36,223 nt of DNA from the NCBI GenBank assembly GCA_025351565.1, contig JANXVR010000174.1, positions 1 to 36,223 of the forward strand, written 5' to 3'. Position 1 is the first letter of the stretch, and each line of letters opens with the position of its first letter. Position numbers and translations under genes: made by a program. This document shows, piece after piece, positions 1 to 9,007 of the stretch. The notes beneath the pieces were generated by a model. The model had not been told where the DNA came from, searched no databases, and saw only the letters and a program-made list of their open reading frames with translations. The DNA is from Actinomycetes bacterium (GTDB lineage Bacteria; Actinomycetota; UBA4738; HRBIN12).

Positions 1-2044
1 TGACCTTGCGGCGTCCGTGCTTGCGCTCGGCGTATTCGGTGTGCAGCCCATTGTTGAGCGGGCCTGGGCGGTAGAGCGCCACCAGCGCCATCATGTCCTC
101 GAACCGGTCCGGCTCCAGGACCTTGATCAACTGGCGCATCCCGGCGGACTCCATCTGGAAAACACCGGTGGTCTCGGCGCGCTGCAGCATCCGGTAGGTG
201 TCCGGATCGTCCAGCGCTACGTGGTCGATATCCAGGTCGATGTCCCGCTGCCGCAGATGCCGCAGGGTGTCTTCGATGACGCTCAGGTTCCGCAGACCCA
301 AGAAGTCCATCTTCAAGAGCCCGAGATCCTCAACCCCGTGCATGTCGAACTGGGTGACCACCCGTTTGGAGTCGTCACGAGAGTCCTTCGACAGCTTCAA
401 CGGTAGATAGTTCACGAGCGGCTTGTCGCCGATGACCACACCCGCCGCGTGGACCGAGTCCTCACGACGCAATCCCTCGAGCGCCCGGGCGGTTTCGATG
501 ATCTCCTTGGCCTCCGACTCCCTCTCGTAGGCGGCGGCCAGGTCGGGTGAGAGCTTCAGTGCGTCCTGGAGGGGGTAGTCACGGCCCATCACGGCCGGCG
601 GATACATCTTGCAGAGCCGGTCCCCGACCATCGGCGGATACCCCAGCACCCGGGCAGCGTCGCGGATGCCTTGCTTCCCCTTGATGGTCTGGAACGTGAC
701 GATCTGCGCGACGTGATCCGCCCCGTACTTCTGGGTGGCGTAGCGGATGACCTCGTCCCGCCGCCGCTCGTCGAAGTCCATGTCGATGTCGGGCATGGAG
801 ATGCGTTCGGGATTGAGGAACCGCTCGAAGATGAGCCCGTACTTCAGCGGGTCCAGGTCCGTGATGCGCAGGCAATAGGAAACGACGGACCCCGCGGCCG
901 ACCCCCGTCCGGGCCCGACGCGGATCCCCTGCTCCCGCGCGTGGCGGATGAGGTCCCAGACGATGAGGAAGTAGCCGCCGAAGCCCATCGACGTGATGAC
1001 GCCGAGTTCGTGATCGATGCGCTGCTGGATGTCGGGGGCGACGGAGCCGTAGCGCGCTACGGCTCCGTCCTGGACCAATCTGCGCAGGTAGTTGTCGCGG
1101 TCCAGCCCTTCGGGCGTCTCGAATTCCGGCAGATGGTAGCGCTCCTCCGCCGGCGCGCGCGCGCCGTAGACCAGATCGAGCTCGCACCGCTCGGCGATCC
1201 GCAGCGTGTTGTCGCACGCCTCGGGCACCTCGCGGAAGACCGCACGCATCTCCTCCGCGCTCTTCAAGTAGAACTCCTCCGAATCGAACCTCAACCGTTT
1301 CGGGTCCGTCTGGAGCTTCTGCTGCTGGATGCAGAGCAGGACATCGTGCGGCTTGGCGTCCTCGCGAAGGGTGTAGTGGAGGTCGTTCGTGGCCACGAGC
1401 GGGATACCCAGCTCGCGGGCGAGCGCCACCTGTCCGGGCAGGATCCTCCGCTGGTCGTCCAGCCCATGATCCTGCAGCTCCATGAAATAGCTATCCGCAC
1501 CGAAGATGTCGCGATACTCGGAGGCCGCCGTTCGGGCGCGTTCGTCCTGGCCGTTCTTCAGGTGGGTGGCCACCTCGGACGACAGGCAACCAGAGAGACA
1601 GATCAAGCCCTCGGCGTGTTCGGCCATGAGGGGTTTGTCCATCCGGGGCTTGTGATAGAAGCCCTCCAGGTGCGCGGCGGAGACGAGCTTCAAGAGGTTG
1701 TGGTAGCCGGCCAGGTTCTGGGCCAGCAACGTGACGTGGTAGTACTTCTCCTCGCTCTCCCCCGGGTTCCGGTCGAACCGCGAGCCCGGGGCCACGTAGG
1801 CCTCGACGCCGATGATCGGCTTGATCCCGCTGGCCCGGCCGGCCTCGAAGAACCGGAGCGCTCCGAACATGGATCCGTGATCCGTCACGGCCACCGCCGG
1901 CATCCCCAGCCGCTCGGCCTCGGTGAAGATGGTGGGTGCCCCCGGGTTGGTCGCGGGCGCTTCGATCCGCGCCGCGCCGTCCAAGAGCGAGTACTCCGAG
2001 TGCACGTGGAGGTGGACGAAGCTCTGGTCTTGGTCGCTGCTCAT
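1..2044 (-). CDS. dnaE: DNA polymerase III subunit alpha (replicative DnaE1), N-terminal part, truncated by the window edge
   Basis: Minus-strand reading from ATG at 2044: MSSDQDQSFVHLHVHSEYSLLDGAARIEAP...VAVTDHGSMFGALRFFEAG...VGPGRGSAAGSVVSYCLRITDLDPL...NPERISMPDIDMDFDERRRDEVI, i.e. PHP domain plus polymerase motifs. Absent from the ORF track because it has no stop inside the window; ORFs called here on other frames are shadows. Confidence 0.95.
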   Translation of the reverse strand, partial: MSSDQDQSFVHLHVHSEYSLLDGAARIEAPATNPGAPTIFTEAERLGMPAVAVTDHGSMFGALRFFEAGRASGIKPIIGVEAYVAPGSRFDRNPGESEEKYYHVTLLAQNLAGYHNLLKLVSAAHLEGFYHKPRMDKPLMAEHAEGLICLSGCLSSEVATHLKNGQDERARTAASEYRDIFGADSYFMELQDHGLDDQRRILPGQVALARELGIPLVATNDLHYTLREDAKPHDVLLCIQQQKLQTDPKRLRFDSEEFYLKSAEEMRAVFREVPEACDNTLRIAERCELDLVYGARAPAEERYHLPEFETPEGLDRDNYLRRLVQDGAVARYGSVAPDIQQRIDHELGVITSMGFGGYFLIVWDLIRHAREQGIRVGPGRGSAAGSVVSYCLRITDLDPLKYGLIFERFLNPERISMPDIDMDFDERRRDEVIRYATQKYGADHVAQIVTFQTIKGKQGIRDAARVLGYPPMVGDRLCKMYPPAVMGRDYPLQDALKLSPDLAAAYERESEAKEIIETARALEGLRREDSVHAAGVVIGDKPLVNYLPLKLSKDSRDDSKRVVTQFDMHGVEDLGLLKMDFLGLRNLSVIEDTLRHLRQRDIDLDIDHVALDDPDTYRMLQRAETTGVFQMESAGMRQLIKVLEPDRFEDMMALVALYRPGPLNNGLHTEYAERKHGRRKV

Positions 2045-2171
2045 CTGCGCTGGTCAGGCCTCCTGTTGGGGCGTCTCCCTCAGCGTTTTCCCCAAGGGCC
2101 CCGGCGACTGTGGAGAACTACATCGGTGTGATTCTACGGGAGCCTCAAGGTACGCCGGGCTCCGGAAGGCG

Positions 2172-3083
2172 TCAAGGTTGCAGGTCGCGAGCATCGCCGC
2201 GGAGCGCAACCAACGCCGCCGCCAGATCATCGGGGAGCGGCTCCTCGAGTTCGATGAGCTCGCCCGTCAGCGGATGAGTGAACTTGAGCTGCCACGAATG
2301 CAGGAACGGGCGGGTCAAGCCGAGCCGCTTGGCGTCATCGCCCATCCCGCCGTAGGCCCGATCCCCCAGGATGGGGTGCCCGATAGCGCGGAGATGCACG
2401 CGGATCTGGTGCGTCCGCCCGGTCCTGGGCGTCGCATCAAGGAGCGTCGCGTTGTCGAAACGCTCGCGGACCTCGAACGCAGTCTCGGCATCCCGCCCCT
2501 CCGTGTGGTCGATCACCACGCGGTCGGCCTTCCGGCCGAGCGGCGCATCCACGGCGAACTGTTCGTTCTCCACGTGCCCACGGACGAGTGCCAGATAGCG
2601 TCGCCCCACCAGATGGCTCCGCATCATCTCCTGGATCGTCTCGTGGGCGCGATCGGTGAGGGCCACGAGCATGAGGCCGGAGGTGCCCGCATCCAGCCGA
2701 TGGACGATCCCGGGCCGCAGCGGGCCGCCCACGGTAGAGAGCGGGAGGTCCATCGCCAAAAGGCGGTTCACCAGGGTCCCCGTGCGATGGTTCTCGGTGG
2801 GATGCGTCACCAGGCCGGCCGGCTTGGAGATCACCATGAGATCCGGGTCCCGCCAGCGGATCGGCACGCCGCCGGGTTCGGGCTGCAGCGCCTCCGAATG
2901 ACCGAGCCGAACCTCCAGCCGTTCGCCGCCCGCCAGCTGGAAGGACTTCTGCTTCGCCGCGCCGTCCACCGTGACGTCGCCGGCCACGATGGCGCGCTGG
3001 ATGTCAGCCCTGGCGGCCCCGGTCAGGCGGGCGAGCACGGCATCCAGGCGGCCCGCCTCTCCCACGTACACCTCAGCTTCCAT
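2172..3083 (-). CDS. RluD-family 23S rRNA pseudouridine synthase
   Basis: S4-like N-terminus and catalytic HRLDAGTSGLMLVALT motif; C-terminal RTHQIRVHLRAIGHPILGDRAYGG. Confidence 0.93.
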   Translation of the reverse strand: MEAEVYVGEAGRLDAVLARLTGAARADIQRAIVAGDVTVDGAAKQKSFQLAGGERLEVRLGHSEALQPEPGGVPIRWRDPDLMVISKPAGLVTHPTENHRTGTLVNRLLAMDLPLSTVGGPLRPGIVHRLDAGTSGLMLVALTDRAHETIQEMMRSHLVGRRYLALVRGHVENEQFAVDAPLGRKADRVVIDHTEGRDAETAFEVRERFDNATLLDATPRTGRTHQIRVHLRAIGHPILGDRAYGGMGDDAKRLGLTRPFLHSWQLKFTHPLTGELIELEEPLPDDLAAALVALRGDARDLQP

Positions 3084-3570
3084 CGCGCACCTGCCTTTCC
3101 GCGGGCGGGTCTCGCCGCCACGTGGTGAGCGCGAGCAGCAGGGCTCCCATGACCACGGCGCTGTCGGCCAGGTTGAAGATCGGCCAGATGTGGAGATCGA
3201 CGAAGTCGACGACCTGTCCGGTCAGATGGGGGCCACGGAGCAGCCGGTCGGTCAGGTTCCCGATCCCCCCGCCCAGGACCAGGCCGAGCGCGATCGCGGG
3301 CACGACGCGGGTGTGACGCAGGCTCGTCACCACGATCGCGCCGCAGATCAAGGTGGTGGCCGAGGCGAACACTAACGGGGCGCTGGTTCCCAGGCTGAAG
3401 GCCCCCCCGGAGTTGGTCGCGTAGCGGAAGGTCAGCACCCCTTTGATCACGTCCATCGGATGTCCGGGGAGCGACCTTGCCGCCCAGCGTTTGGTCAGCC
3501 GGTCAGCGATCCAGACGCCGGCGGCAACGCCGAACAGAGCGAACGCGGCACGGCGCCGAACCGCGTCCAT
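3073..3570 (-). CDS. lspA: Lipoprotein signal peptidase (signal peptidase II)
   Basis: MDAVRRRAAFALFGVAAGVWIADRLTKRW...LVLGGGIGNLTDRL...VVDFVDLHIWPIFNLADSAVVMG, with the GNLxDR and FNxAD catalytic motifs. Likely start ATG at 3570, inside the longer called ORF. Confidence 0.93.
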   Translation of the reverse strand: MDAVRRRAAFALFGVAAGVWIADRLTKRWAARSLPGHPMDVIKGVLTFRYATNSGGAFSLGTSAPLVFASATTLICGAIVVTSLRHTRVVPAIALGLVLGGGIGNLTDRLLRGPHLTGQVVDFVDLHIWPIFNLADSAVVMGALLLALTTWRRDPPAERQVRDGS

Positions 3571-3572
3571 GA

Positions 3573-3959
3573 CTACCGGCGTGACTGCGCCTTCGCGTCG
3601 GCGATGCACATGTCCACGTACGGGAGCGCCTTGATACGAGCCTTCTCGATCGGCTTCCCGCAGAACTCGCATATGCCGTACGAGCCATCCACCATCCTGG
3701 CGAGTGCCCGCTCGATCTTCTGCAGGAGATCCCGGACGTTGTTCTCGATCGAGAGCTCCTTCTCACGTTCGAAGGTGGTGGTCCCGGCGTCGGCCGACTC
3801 GTCGTCGACCCCGGAATCCCCGGTCATGTCCGTCTGGGAGGCGGAGAAGGTGTCCTCTTCGATCGTTGTCAGCTGGCTGCGCAGTTCCTCCCGCTCAGCG
3901 AGAAGTGTGACCCGCAATGCCGCGATCTCGGGCTTCGTCAGTTTCGTGGTTCCGGCCAT
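3573..3959 (-). CDS. TraR/DksA-family zinc-finger-like protein
   Basis: MAGTTKLTKPEIAALRVTLLAEREELRSQL...DGSYGICEFCGKPIEKARIKALPYVDMCIADAKAQSRR; start ATG at 3959. Confidence 0.85.
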   Translation of the reverse strand: MAGTTKLTKPEIAALRVTLLAEREELRSQLTTIEEDTFSASQTDMTGDSGVDDESADAGTTTFEREKELSIENNVRDLLQKIERALARMVDGSYGICEFCGKPIEKARIKALPYVDMCIADAKAQSRR

Positions 3960-4007
3960 GGTCGGCGAGGGTAGCAGAGACACACCTCCAGGCCCCATCA
4001 GCGCAGG

Positions 4008-4273
4008 TCACCGGACGTGCAGAGCATCCTCCAGCTCACCTGAAGACCACCCCTTCACGGCGAACACCTTGACCCGCGAACGCGCCCCTGAGATCAGGCG
4101 AACATCCGACCGCGCAACCCCGATCGCAGCCGCCAGAGCCCGGCGGGCCTCCTCGGTGGCCTTCCCGTCCTCGGGCGCCGAACTGACCCGGATCACGACC
4201 CCCCGTTCGGCGCCGTCATCACAAGTGTGCGCCCCGATCTCGGCCTGACGTGAACGGTGATGGTTCCCTCCAT
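4008..4273 (-). pseudogene. DUF167 (YggU-like) protein, apparently frameshifted
   Basis: MEGTITVHVRPRSGRTLVMTAPNGG in one frame from ATG 4273, continued by VVIRVSSAPEDGKATEEARRALAAAIGVARSDVRLISGARSRVKVFAV in the adjacent frame; the break falls at a G6 run (+ strand cccccc near 4199-4204). Confidence 0.65.
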
Positions 4274-4291
4274 GGCCGTGTAGCATCCCCC

Positions 4292-4570
4292 ATCACAGGC
4301 GTCGACGGGAACACGGTCGTGGGGGCCGAACGGCACGAGCGAGCCGGGGGTGGTGTGAGCCCGGCGCCGGATCCCCACGGGCATCCTCCCCGAGCCCCTG
4401 CCCGAACCGGTGGCGGACGGACCGCCTCCGCAGTAGACGCAGGCGTGACCGCACGTCATAGCGGATGGCCGCTTCGGCGGCCCGGAGCGGCCGGCCGCCG
4501 AAGGCGGCCGGCAAGCGGGGTGGTACCGCGGGGATAACGCCTCGTCCCTGCAAGGGACGAGGCGTTTCGC
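4292..4570 (+). ncRNA. T-box leader of ileS (tRNA-Ile-sensing)
   Basis: T-box core GGGGTGGTACCGCGG at 4517-4531, followed by a perfect 14-bp hairpin AACGCCTCGTCCCT-GCA-AGGGACGAGGCGTT (4536-4566), directly upstream of ileS. A short upstream hairpin GCCCG/CGGGC (4359-4382) has an ATC (Ile) codon in its loop at 4371-4373. The 5' boundary is approximate. Confidence 0.88.
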
Positions 4571-4588
4571 ATGTCGGGAGGGAACGAG

Positions 4589-7500
4589 ATGACGCGGTTC
4601 GAACCGGTGGATCAGAAGATCAGCTTCCCTGAGATGGAGGCGCGCATCCTGAGCTTCTGGAACGCCGAGCGGATCTTCGAGGCGTCGCTGCGCCAGCGCG
4701 AAGGCGCCCCCGAATGGGTGTTCTACGACGGCCCTCCGACCGCGAACGCGAAGCCCCACATCGGCCACGCCGTCACCCGCACGTTCAAGGATGTCTACCC
4801 GCGCTTCAAGACGATGACCGGCCACTACGTGCATCGCAAGGCGGGATGGGACTGCCATGGCCTGCCAGTGGAGATCGAGGTCGAGAAGGAGATCGGCACC
4901 AAGGGCAAGCGCGACATCGAGGCATTCGGGGTGGCCGAGTTCAACCTGCGCTGCCGCGAGTCGGTCCGGCGCTATGTGCGCGATTGGGAAGAGCTGACCG
5001 AGCGCATCGGCTTCTGGCTGGACATGTCCGACCCCTACTGGACCATGGACACCGAGTACATCGAGTCCGTCTGGTGGTCGCTCAAATCCCTCCACGGGCG
5101 GGGTCTGCTCCAGGAGGCCGACAAGGTCACGGCCTACTGCCCCCGGTGCGGGACGGCCCTGTCCGACGCTGAGGTCGCCCAGGGGTATGAGACCGTCGAG
5201 GACCCGAGCGTCTTCGTCCGGTTCCCTCTCATGTCGGTTCCCGGAGATCCGGAGCTGGCCGGTTCGTCCCTCCTGGTGTGGACCACCACCCCCTGGACGC
5301 TTCCGTCCAACACCGGAGCGGCCGTCGATCGAACCGCCGACTACGACCTGGTCGAACGGGACGGGGAGCGGCTGTTGATCGCGAGCAGCCTCCGCGCCCA
5401 GGTGCTCGAGGACGCAGCGCTGCTGCGCACGCTCAAAGGCGAGGTGTTGCTGGGCGCCGGGTACACGCCCCCTTACCTCAACGTCGAGAACGCGCACAGC
5501 GTGGTGCACGGGGACTTCGTGACCATGGAGGATGGGACCGGCATCGTGCACATGGCGCCGGCGTTCGGTGCCCCCGACCTGGCCGTCGGCCGGGAGCACG
5601 GTTGGCCCGTTCACAAGCCGGTCGGTGACGACGGGCGCTTCACGGATCTGGCGCCGGAGTTCATCCGGGGGCTCTTCTTCAAGGACGCTGACCCAGTGAT
5701 CATGGATGACCTCCGCGCGCGCGGGCTCCTCCTGCGCGAAGGCGTGTACGAGCACACCTACCCGTTCTGCTGGCGGTGCAAGACCCCGCTCCTCTACTAC
5801 GCGCGGACATCGTGGTACATCCGCACCACCGAAGTGAAGGACCGGCTCCTGGAAGTGAACAGCGCCGTGGACTGGCACCCCGAACATCTCAAGAAGGGCC
5901 GATTCGGGAACTGGCTGGAGAACAACGTCGACTGGGCTCTCAGCCGCGAGCGCTACTGGGGCACACCGCTGCCCATCTGGCGTTGCGGCGCCGGCCACCA
6001 GACCGCCATCGGCTCGCTCAGCGAACTCACCGCCAGGACCGGCAGCGACCTCTCAGAGCTGGATCCGCACCGCCCGTTCATCGACGAGGTGACCTTCGCC
6101 TGTCCGGAGTGCGGTCGCGCCGCGACCCGTGTTCCCGAGGTCATCGACACCTGGTACGACTCCGGCGCCATGCCGTTCGCCCAGTGGGGCTACCACCCGG
6201 AGCTGGGCCGCGGCATCGAGACGTTCGCGAAGCGCTACCCGGCCGACTTCATCTCCGAGGCGATCGACCAGACGCGCGGATGGTTCTACACGCTCATGGC
6301 AGAGGGAACGCTTCATTTCGACGAGACCGCGTATCGGAGCGTGGTGTGCTTCGGCCACATCACCGACGAGGACGGCCGGAAGTTGTCGAAGTCCCTCGGC
6401 AACGTCTCGGACCCCATGGAGATCATCGAAGCGCACGGGGCAGACGCCGTCCGCTGGCTTGCCCTCACCAGTGGCTCCCCGTGGACCTCCCGCCGCATCT
6501 CCCCCGCGATCTTGGATGAGATCGTTCGCCAGTTCCTCCTCACCCTGTGGAACGTCTATGCGTTCTTCACCACCTACGCGAACGCCGAGGGTTTCGACCC
6601 CGACGTGGGGGCACCGCCAGCCCAGGAGCGGCCGCTGCTAGATCGCTGGGTGCTCTCGCGGCTGGCGACGACCTGTCGCGGGACTCGCGCGGGGCTGGAC
6701 GAGTTCGACGCGACCGGCGCGGGACGTCTCATCGCCGCCTTCGTCGACGACCTCTCCAACTGGTACGTCCGGCGGTCGCGGCGCCGCTTCTGGAACCCCG
6801 GCGGCGCCGCCGATGCCGACAGCGCCGCGGCCTTCCATACGCTGTATGAGTGTCTGACCACGCTGGCCCGGTTGCTCGCGCCCTTCACCCCGTTCATCAG
6901 CGAGGAGATCTGGCTCAACCTCGCGGCCTGGCGTTCGACGATGTCCCGCTCGGTGCATCTCTCCGACTACCCCGGGCCCACCGAGTTCTCCGAGGACCCC
7001 GCGTTGGACCAGGCCATGGGAACCGCCCGCGCCATCGTTGAGCTGGGCCGCCGCGTCCGGACGGACACGAAGACCAGGACGCGGCAACCCCTCGCGGAAG
7101 CGGTGATCCACCTCCCGGAGGACCCGGCGGGCCTGCGGGACCTTCTGCCGATCGTCGCCGAGGAGCTGAACGTTCGCGAGGTGGTATTCGCCGAGTCCGT
7201 CGCTGGTTTCGGGCGATGGCACGCGAAGCCGAACTTCAAGGCGCTCGGTCCCAGGCTCGGAGCCCGCGTGAAGGAACTGGCGACCGCGCTGGCGGCCGAT
7301 GACGGCACGCTGGCCGGACAACTCGCTCGCGGCGAGACGGCGCAGGTCCCGACCGCCGTCGGGAACGTCGACGTCGAGCCGTCCGAGGTTGAACTGACCC
7401 AGGAGGTTCGCGAGGGGTGGGGGGTGGCATCCGAAGGTGGCCTCACGGTCGCACTCGATCTTGAACTCACCGACGACCTTCGCCGGGAGGGACTCGCGAG

Positions 7501-7753
7501 AGAATTGGTTCGCGCGGTTCAGGACGCGAGGAAGGCGGCGGGCTTCGACGTGAGCGACCGGATCGCGCTGGGCGTTGAAGGCGACGCGAACGTCGAGGCA
7601 GCATTGACCGCCCATCGGGGCTACATCGCGGCCGAGACGCTCGCGACACAGGTCCTGGCGTCCGAACTTCCCGACGCCGAGTTCGAACGGGCGGCGGCGT
7701 TGGAGGGAGCCGAGATCCGGCTCACGCTCCGCCGGATGGGTCCGGACGCCTGA
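4589..7753 (+). CDS. ileS: Isoleucyl-tRNA synthetase
   Basis: MTRFEPVDQKISFPEMEARILSFW...YDGPPTANAKPHIGHAVTRTFKD...HRKAGWDCHGLPVEIEVEKEIG...DGRKLSKSLGN. Start at 4589 has SD GGGAGG; an in-frame ATG at 4571 is the alternative. Confidence 0.97.
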   Translation: MTRFEPVDQKISFPEMEARILSFWNAERIFEASLRQREGAPEWVFYDGPPTANAKPHIGHAVTRTFKDVYPRFKTMTGHYVHRKAGWDCHGLPVEIEVEKEIGTKGKRDIEAFGVAEFNLRCRESVRRYVRDWEELTERIGFWLDMSDPYWTMDTEYIESVWWSLKSLHGRGLLQEADKVTAYCPRCGTALSDAEVAQGYETVEDPSVFVRFPLMSVPGDPELAGSSLLVWTTTPWTLPSNTGAAVDRTADYDLVERDGERLLIASSLRAQVLEDAALLRTLKGEVLLGAGYTPPYLNVENAHSVVHGDFVTMEDGTGIVHMAPAFGAPDLAVGREHGWPVHKPVGDDGRFTDLAPEFIRGLFFKDADPVIMDDLRARGLLLREGVYEHTYPFCWRCKTPLLYYARTSWYIRTTEVKDRLLEVNSAVDWHPEHLKKGRFGNWLENNVDWALSRERYWGTPLPIWRCGAGHQTAIGSLSELTARTGSDLSELDPHRPFIDEVTFACPECGRAATRVPEVIDTWYDSGAMPFAQWGYHPELGRGIETFAKRYPADFISEAIDQTRGWFYTLMAEGTLHFDETAYRSVVCFGHITDEDGRKLSKSLGNVSDPMEIIEAHGADAVRWLALTSGSPWTSRRISPAILDEIVRQFLLTLWNVYAFFTTYANAEGFDPDVGAPPAQERPLLDRWVLSRLATTCRGTRAGLDEFDATGAGRLIAAFVDDLSNWYVRRSRRRFWNPGGAADADSAAAFHTLYECLTTLARLLAPFTPFISEEIWLNLAAWRSTMSRSVHLSDYPGPTEFSEDPALDQAMGTARAIVELGRRVRTDTKTRTRQPLAEAVIHLPEDPAGLRDLLPIVAEELNVREVVFAESVAGFGRWHAKPNFKALGPRLGARVKELATALAADDGTLAGQLARGETAQVPTAVGNVDVEPSEVELTQEVREGWGVASEGGLTVALDLELTDDLRREGLARELVRAVQDARKAAGFDVSDRIALGVEGDANVEAALTAHRGYIAAETLATQVLASELPDAEFERAAALEGAEIRLTLRRMGPDA

Positions 7754-7919
7754 CGCGCCGGCTGCGGGCCACCCCGGACCACAGCAGGATGAGCGCACCG
7801 GTGCCCGCCAGGACCGACAGCACGATGACGTTCGTCCGGTGCTCGCTGAGGAGGCCGATGGCGAGGGCAACCGCCGAGACCGCGACCAGCGCGAGCGCTG
7901 CCGAGTAGATCAGCGCCAC
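7722..7919 (-). CDS. Small protein with two predicted TM segments
   Basis: 65 aa: VALIYSAALALVAVSAVALAIGLLSEHRTNVIVLSVLAGTGALILLWSGVARSRRVRRPDPSGGA (GTG start). Directly downstream of divIVA, overlapping the ileS 3' end antisense by 32 nt. Confidence 0.6.
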   Translation of the reverse strand: MALIYSAALALVAVSAVALAIGLLSEHRTNVIVLSVLAGTGALILLWSGVARSRRVRRPDPSGGA

Positions 7920-7939
7920 ACCGAGCGGCTCGCGCTCGG

Positions 7940-8644
7940 TCAGTCCTCACCCCAGAAGAGTTCGCGCAGCGACCGGTCCGGACCGTCCCCGGGGCCGTCG
8001 TCGTCTCGGCGCGCCGACGCGGGCGCCTGTTCCTCGACCCGGATGGGTTCCTCTACCGTCTTGATCGGGGCCGTCGAGCGGGGGTCCATCGGGGGTCGGG
8101 CGGCCCGTGCAGGCTGAAGCGGAACCGAAGAACCGGCCATCGGCCCAGGCGAGGGCGCCGCCACGGCTCGGTCGGCTCGAACCATGCCCTTCACGGCTTC
8201 GGCGTGCTCGTTCATCAGGCCGGCCATGCTCTGGAGGAAGGTCTTCTCCTTGGCCAAGAAGGCGTTGACCGGGGCTCGATCCGGCGAGCCGGGGGGCCCT
8301 GCGGTCCCGACCGCCCCCGCGCCCCGTTGTGCGTCCCGGATGATCTGTTCGGCCTGGGCTCGGGCCCGTTGGATGATCTCGTCGGCTTGGCGAGATGTGT
8401 CGGCGAGGTCGGGAGCGCCGATGGACGGGCCGCCGCCTTGGGTGCGCAACTTGCGGTTCTCCTCGACCATGGCGTTCATGGACTCGGTGATCTGGTCCAA
8501 GAACTCGTCGACGTCGCGCATCTTGTAGCCACCGCTGAAGCGCGAGACGCGGAATTCCTTCTGTTGGACGTCGGCGGGCCCGAGCGCCTTGGGCGCCGGG
8601 CCTCCGGCGAAGTCGGCCACATCGTCGGTCTGCTTCTTCTTCAT
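7940..8644 (-). CDS. divIVA: DivIVA / Wag31-type protein
   Basis: FRVSRFSGGYKMRDVDEFLDQITESMNAMVEENRKLR is typical of the DivIVA N-terminal coiled coil; the C-terminal part is low complexity. Confidence 0.85.
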   Translation of the reverse strand: MKKKQTDDVADFAGGPAPKALGPADVQQKEFRVSRFSGGYKMRDVDEFLDQITESMNAMVEENRKLRTQGGGPSIGAPDLADTSRQADEIIQRARAQAEQIIRDAQRGAGAVGTAGPPGSPDRAPVNAFLAKEKTFLQSMAGLMNEHAEAVKGMVRADRAVAAPSPGPMAGSSVPLQPARAARPPMDPRSTAPIKTVEEPIRVEEQAPASARRDDDGPGDGPDRSLRELFWGED

Positions 8645-8672
8645 CGTTCCTCCCCGCGAAAACGGCAGTATC

Positions 8673-8951
8673 TCAGCAATGCAGCGCCTGTTGCACCACG
8701 ATCAGGACGACGAACGCCGCCAGAGCGGACCCGTCGATCAGGCGCATCGGCGGCAGGATCTTCCTGATGGGTCGGAGCATCGGTTCCGTCACGTCGATGA
8801 TGAGGTCATGTCCGGCCCGTACGGGCCCGGAGACCGGAACGCGCCACCCCGCGGCTTCGGCCCAACTCAGGATGACCCGGATCAGCAAGATGACCCAGAT
8901 AAGGGTGACGGCAAGGCAAAGGAATCGGGTCAGGCTCGACGCAGCGATCAT
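8673..8951 (-). CDS. YggT family membrane protein
   Basis: MIAASSLTRFLCLAVTLIWVILLIRVILSWAE...DLIIDVTEPMLRPIRKILPPMRLIDGSALAAFVVLIVVQ; typical YggT repeat and position next to sepF. Confidence 0.88.
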   Translation of the reverse strand: MIAASSLTRFLCLAVTLIWVILLIRVILSWAEAAGWRVPVSGPVRAGHDLIIDVTEPMLRPIRKILPPMRLIDGSALAAFVVLIVVQQALHC

Positions 8952-9007
8952 CGAGGCGAGAGGCTAGCAGCCCCAGCCGAACAAGGGCCTCTGGGATCTG
9001 GCGACGG

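Noticed and set aside
671-2131. 486-aa + strand ORF and other long ORFs over 579-2131
   Set aside because: Antisense or shadow frames of dnaE1; the translations are low-complexity Arg/Gly/Pro-rich with no recognisable domain, and the minus-strand frame reads cleanly as DnaE.
4193-5998. 601-aa minus-strand ORF opposite ileS
   Set aside because: Antisense shadow of ileS in high-GC DNA; only its last ~26 codons (MEGTITVHVRPRSGRTLVMTAPNGGS) are meaningful, as the DUF167 N-terminus.
6638-7870. 410-aa minus-strand ORF opposite the ileS 3' half
   Set aside because: Shadow ORF with the composition typical of the complement of a GC-rich gene; no domain recognised.
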